This document shows, piece by piece, positions 6,357 through 8,393 of a stretch of DNA of 8,393 nucleotides; position 1 is the stretch's first letter; every line of letters starts with the position of its first letter. This DNA is from Thermoplasmata archaeon (GTDB lineage: Archaea; Thermoplasmatota; Thermoplasmata; Lutacidiplasmatales; UBA184). Location of the stretch: the NCBI GenBank assembly GCA_022749905.1, contig JAKIWU010000055.1, positions 1-8,393 of the forward strand. The letters are read 5' to 3'. The notes under the pieces are model-generated. The model searched no databases, was not told the origin of the DNA, and was given only the letters and a program-made list of their open reading frames with translations. Position numbers and translations under genes: made by a program.

Positions 6357-6842
6357 TTACGAGCCTATCATCGCCACATGATTGGGCGGTCGAGAACCCG
6401 GCAATGATGTCGAGAGAGTCGAACCTGCGGCAAGGGACGTGGACGCCTCCCGGACTTTGTCCGCGAGGAGGGTCGAGGGCTTCGCGCGCGTTCGGGAGCC
6501 ATCGCGTATGGCCCGGTGGGACACGGGCGGTCGCGGCCCCACAGGCAGAGACGGCGACGCGACGAGAGGCTCCGGGGTCGCCGCCGAGGCGAACGCCTCG
6601 ATCGGAGGGACGACTTGGGGCCTCAGGCCGTATTCGCGAGCAAGCTGCGATCCTTGAACAACGGGAAGAGTCCCGTGCCAAGCGTGGGATACGGGATCCC
6701 ACCGGAGGCCCATTCCCCGAAGGACCTCCCGCACCTCGAAGGTGCGGTTGCTGCCCGGAATCCGGACATGGGCTCGAGCGGCGAATTCGGCGGACAATGT
6801 GGCGGTCTCGAAGGCGTTTCGTGGCGCGCTCATCGCGGTCAT
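6357..6842 (-). CDS. Hypothetical protein with RWDP...W motif
   Basis: 161 residues from ATG at 6842; ATG at 6833 is an alternative. No named family is claimed. Residues 24-60 form a compact, protein-like module: VRIPGSNRTFEVREVL, then GLRWDPVSHAWHGTL. The pattern of a charged helix leading to (G)xRWDP and then W is like DUF5710-type modules (LGARWDpxxkxWY), which occur as small accessory domains in DNA-processing and mobile-element proteins; HARP-type domains are a weaker resemblance. The second half (about 85-161) is Pro/Ser/Ala-rich and probably disordered. No TATA box precedes it. The gene is convergent with the tRNA, with only 9 nt between their ends. The frame is preferred over overlapping frames because they either cross the tRNA or give Arg/Ser-rich low-quality sequence. 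Confidence 0.6.
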   Translation of the reverse strand: MTAMSAPRNAFETATLSAEFAARAHVRIPGSNRTFEVREVLRGMGLRWDPVSHAWHGTLPVVQGSQLAREYGLRPQVVPPIEAFASAATPEPLVASPSLPVGPRPPVSHRAIRDGSRTRAKPSTLLADKVREASTSLAAGSTLSTSLPGSRPPNHVAMIGS

Positions 6843-6867
6843 CGATGCGGAGCAAGCGCGCAGGCCC

Positions 6868-7074
6868 CGGGCCGAGCGGCCCGAGCGAGGACCGAGGCCG
6901 TGCCCCCATCATGGTCGCCGAGCGAAGCGAGGGAACGGCGGCGAGGGCGCTAGGAAGATTCTACTCTGCTCGCCCGAGCCGCCGCGACCTTGATGAGGGG
7001 AGCGCGCGGTCGATGGCTGACCGCGATGAGTGAACGCGCCGGACGCGACTGCGCGCCGATGCCGCCTCGATCAA
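6868..7074. other. G+C-rich intergenic segment with several inverted repeats
   Basis: This fills most of the 228-nt gap between two minus-strand genes. A 6-bp hairpin lies at 6868-6883 with a 4-nt loop. A composite stem follows: 6913-6918 pairs with 6984-6989, and 6937-6942 pairs with 6978-6983 directly inside it. Two GA dinucleotides then face each other (6943-6944 and 6976-6977), and 6945-6949 pairs with 6971-6975. A perfect 7-bp hairpin sits at 7005-7025. It is enclosed by a 9-bp stem with one bulge, 6990-6998 with 7065-7074. The last stem includes the stop codon of the surface-protein gene. It could be a structured RNA or the 3' UTR of that gene. No known RNA family (RNase P, SRP RNA, C/D or H/ACA) was recognised. 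Confidence 0.35.
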
Positions 7075-8393
7075 GGGTGAGGCGAGGCCTTCTTTCTCCT
7101 CATGCTGATCAGGAGAAGTGCCAGAAGGATGGCACCCAAGCACACGTCCACCGCGAGGATGAGCGGGAGCGAGGTGGCACCGGCCTGTCTAGGGGCGTGT
7201 ACGAAATTCGCGGTTTCATTAATAGGCGCATTGACGGACAGGGAGAGCGGGTTTTGAAAGGAGTTCTCCCCCCCGGAGTCTCGGCTCGACCATGAGCTGA
7301 ATGCGAATCCCGGCGATGGGGCTGCCGATAGCCTAAGATTCGTTCCAGCGGGATACCATCCCGATCGGGAGGTCAGAGAACCCCCCGTGGTAGGGGAAGT
7401 GTCTAAGGTGACTCTGAAGTCATCGAACGGCACGAGGACGAGGTTGGTCCCCGATCCGGTGACGTTCAAGATCCCCGAATCTGGGTGAGCATCAAGCAGA
7501 GCCCATGGGGAGAGGGAGACGTTCAGGAACTGCCAACTGTACGATCCATTGGGTTCGTAGAGCGTCAGGATCGATTGGTTTCCGATGGCGCGAACGCCGC
7601 CCACAAGGACGCTCCAGGTTGTGCCCGGGACAACTCCGACTAGGGTGAAGTTCATGGGGTACAACTTGCTGAAAATAGCGATTTCAACAATTGGTCCGCT
7701 CATTGTCACCCTAGCCTGGTCGGGACTGCCGGTATACGATCCAATACCTGAACCCTTCCAAGATCCGAACTCGTACTTGGAGACCGGGGTTGCGGAAAGC
7801 AGAAGGGAGGACCCCGCAGCATACCAACCCGAGCCGGGGCCGACCGAACCAGCTCCGACTGGTACGATCGTTGCGTTGTAGGAGTACTGGGCGCGGTACG
7901 CGATCGAGATATTGAGGTCAACATTCACCACCAGCACTGGGAACAGAGTGGAATTGGGGCCCAGACGAGACCCATATCCGGTCCCATACGCAGGCACTGA
8001 AGCATTGTGGGAGCCCACACCTTCCGAGAACGAGACCATTCCGCTAGAACTCGAGTTGAGTGAGTTGTCCATCGTAACATTCCACCTTTGGCCATTTGGG
8101 AGTCCAGTGGCGAACAACGTCACCCTCACCGCTCCGTAGACCCACGTGTCCTGGTGATTTTTTTGGTTCGCACTCCCGTTCACCTGAGTCTCCCCTCCGA
8201 AGTAGACAGCACAGTTGCAGACTGGATCAAGGCTCCACGAGGCGCCTCGACGCACCTCCGGATTGGGTCCATTCACTTTGATCGTCGACCAATGCCCGCC
8301 TTGAAAGAGGTAGCTTGAATTCTTCAGAGTGAAGCTATTCCCGTCCCATCCTCCGAACAGAAGGACGCCGCCACCCGTACCTTCCCGCGCGAG
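7071..8393 (-). CDS. Membrane-anchored surface protein with kelch-like and InlB-like repeats, N-terminus outside the window
   Basis: The frame runs off the right edge, leaving about 440 visible residues; the GTG at 8276 is internal and not the start. Nearest the edge is a kelch-type unit with VLLFGGWDG, then a second with AVYFGG followed by DTWVY (8132-8201), suggesting a beta-propeller that continues outside. Two divergent InlB-like B-repeats (PF18998 style) follow: one at 7671-7877 with GWYAAGSSLLLSATPVSKYEF...W, one at 7203-7415 with GWYPAGTNLRLSAAPSPGF...W. A hydrophobic segment at 7101-7169 followed by RRKK is a C-terminal membrane anchor with the bulk of the protein outside. Fourteen N-x-S/T sequons fit glycosylation of an archaeal surface protein. 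Base composition is clearly more A+T-rich than in the neighbouring genes. A role in adhesion or cell-cell contact is inferred from the domains only. Confidence 0.85.
   Translation of the reverse strand, partial: LAREGTGGGVLLFGGWDGNSFTLKNSSYLFQGGHWSTIKVNGPNPEVRRGASWSLDPVCNCAVYFGGETQVNGSANQKNHQDTWVYGAVRVTLFATGLPNGQRWNVTMDNSLNSSSSGMVSFSEGVGSHNASVPAYGTGYGSRLGPNSTLFPVLVVNVDLNISIAYRAQYSYNATIVPVGAGSVGPGSGWYAAGSSLLLSATPVSKYEFGSWKGSGIGSYTGSPDQARVTMSGPIVEIAIFSKLYPMNFTLVGVVPGTTWSVLVGGVRAIGNQSILTLYEPNGSYSWQFLNVSLSPWALLDAHPDSGILNVTGSGTNLVLVPFDDFRVTLDTSPTTGGSLTSRSGWYPAGTNLRLSAAPSPGFAFSSWSSRDSGGENSFQNPLSLSVNAPINETANFVHAPRQAGATSLPLILAVDVCLGAILLALLLISMRRKKASPHP

Noticed and set aside
6347..6371. Inverted repeat with TTTT as a terminator for the tRNA
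   Set aside because: The stem is only 6 bp, includes the discriminator base, and the T run is four bases inside the loop. It is too weak to annotate as a terminator.
6913..6989. 77-nt element with complementary ends, considered as a degenerate tRNA
   Set aside because: The seventh acceptor pair fails, there is no T-loop TTC sequence, and the inner pairing is one long stem, unlike a cloverleaf.
6152..7033. Plus-strand open frame of 293 codons spanning the tRNA
   Set aside because: It reads straight through the tRNA-Met gene and gives Arg/Pro/Ser-rich sequence without domain features.
6990..7033. Possible C/D box guide RNA: TTGATGA, CTGA and GATGAGTGA in order
   Set aside because: The first box deviates from RUGAUGA, the distance from it to CTGA is 20 nt where about 12 is usual, and no final D box follows. 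The CTGA also lies across the loop and 3' arm of a perfect hairpin.

Overview
The window most likely comes from an archaeon with a G+C-rich genome, probably a member of the Thermoplasmatota. The archaeal assignment rests on a ribosomal protein eS1 gene (a family absent from bacteria), a tRNA-Met(CAU) gene with an intron at the canonical archaeal position 37/38, TATA-like boxes about 26-34 nt upstream of start codons with little sign of Shine-Dalgarno sites, an ArlI/FlaI-type secretion ATPase, and a sequon-rich membrane-anchored surface protein. The phylum is an inference from overall gene style and was not tested.

Layout. Positions 1-529 (+) hold the C-terminal end of an archaeal type IV pilus/archaellum-type ATPase, followed after 21 nt by a beta-class DNA methyltransferase (551-1483, +) with no visible restriction partner. 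Convergent to it, and sharing a CTAG that serves as stop codon on both strands, is a small helical protein of unknown function (1480-1920, -). Upstream of that on the minus strand lies a two-gene unit: a Mg-chelatase/MoxR-like AAA+ ATPase (3806-5356) followed by a VWA-domain protein (2014 to about 3805 or 3945). Such pairs usually work together, the AAA+ motor remodelling or inserting cofactors into targets selected by the VWA/MIDAS partner. The ATPase carries a Cys/His insertion reminiscent of PrkA kinases, and the VWA frame has no convincing start codon but is joined to the ATPase frame at a C6 run just before the ATPase stop.

A 128-nt divergent promoter region (5357-5484) separates this unit from ribosomal protein eS1 (5485-6201, +). 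The intron-containing tRNA-Met (6244-6347, +) follows eS1 after 42 nt. Next come a small gene with an RWD...W motif (6357-6842, -), a 228-nt G+C-rich intergenic segment with several strong inverted repeats (6843-7070), and the 3' part of a surface protein (7071-8393, -) with kelch-type motifs, two InlB-like repeats, 14 N-glycosylation sequons and a C-terminal membrane anchor. That gene runs off the right edge.

The window mixes housekeeping genes (eS1, tRNA) with accessory ones (methyltransferase, AAA/VWA pair, surface protein). No insertion sequence, CRISPR array or integrase was seen. The points most worth following up are the AAA-VWA junction, the PrkA-like feature of the ATPase, and the structured intergenic segment.
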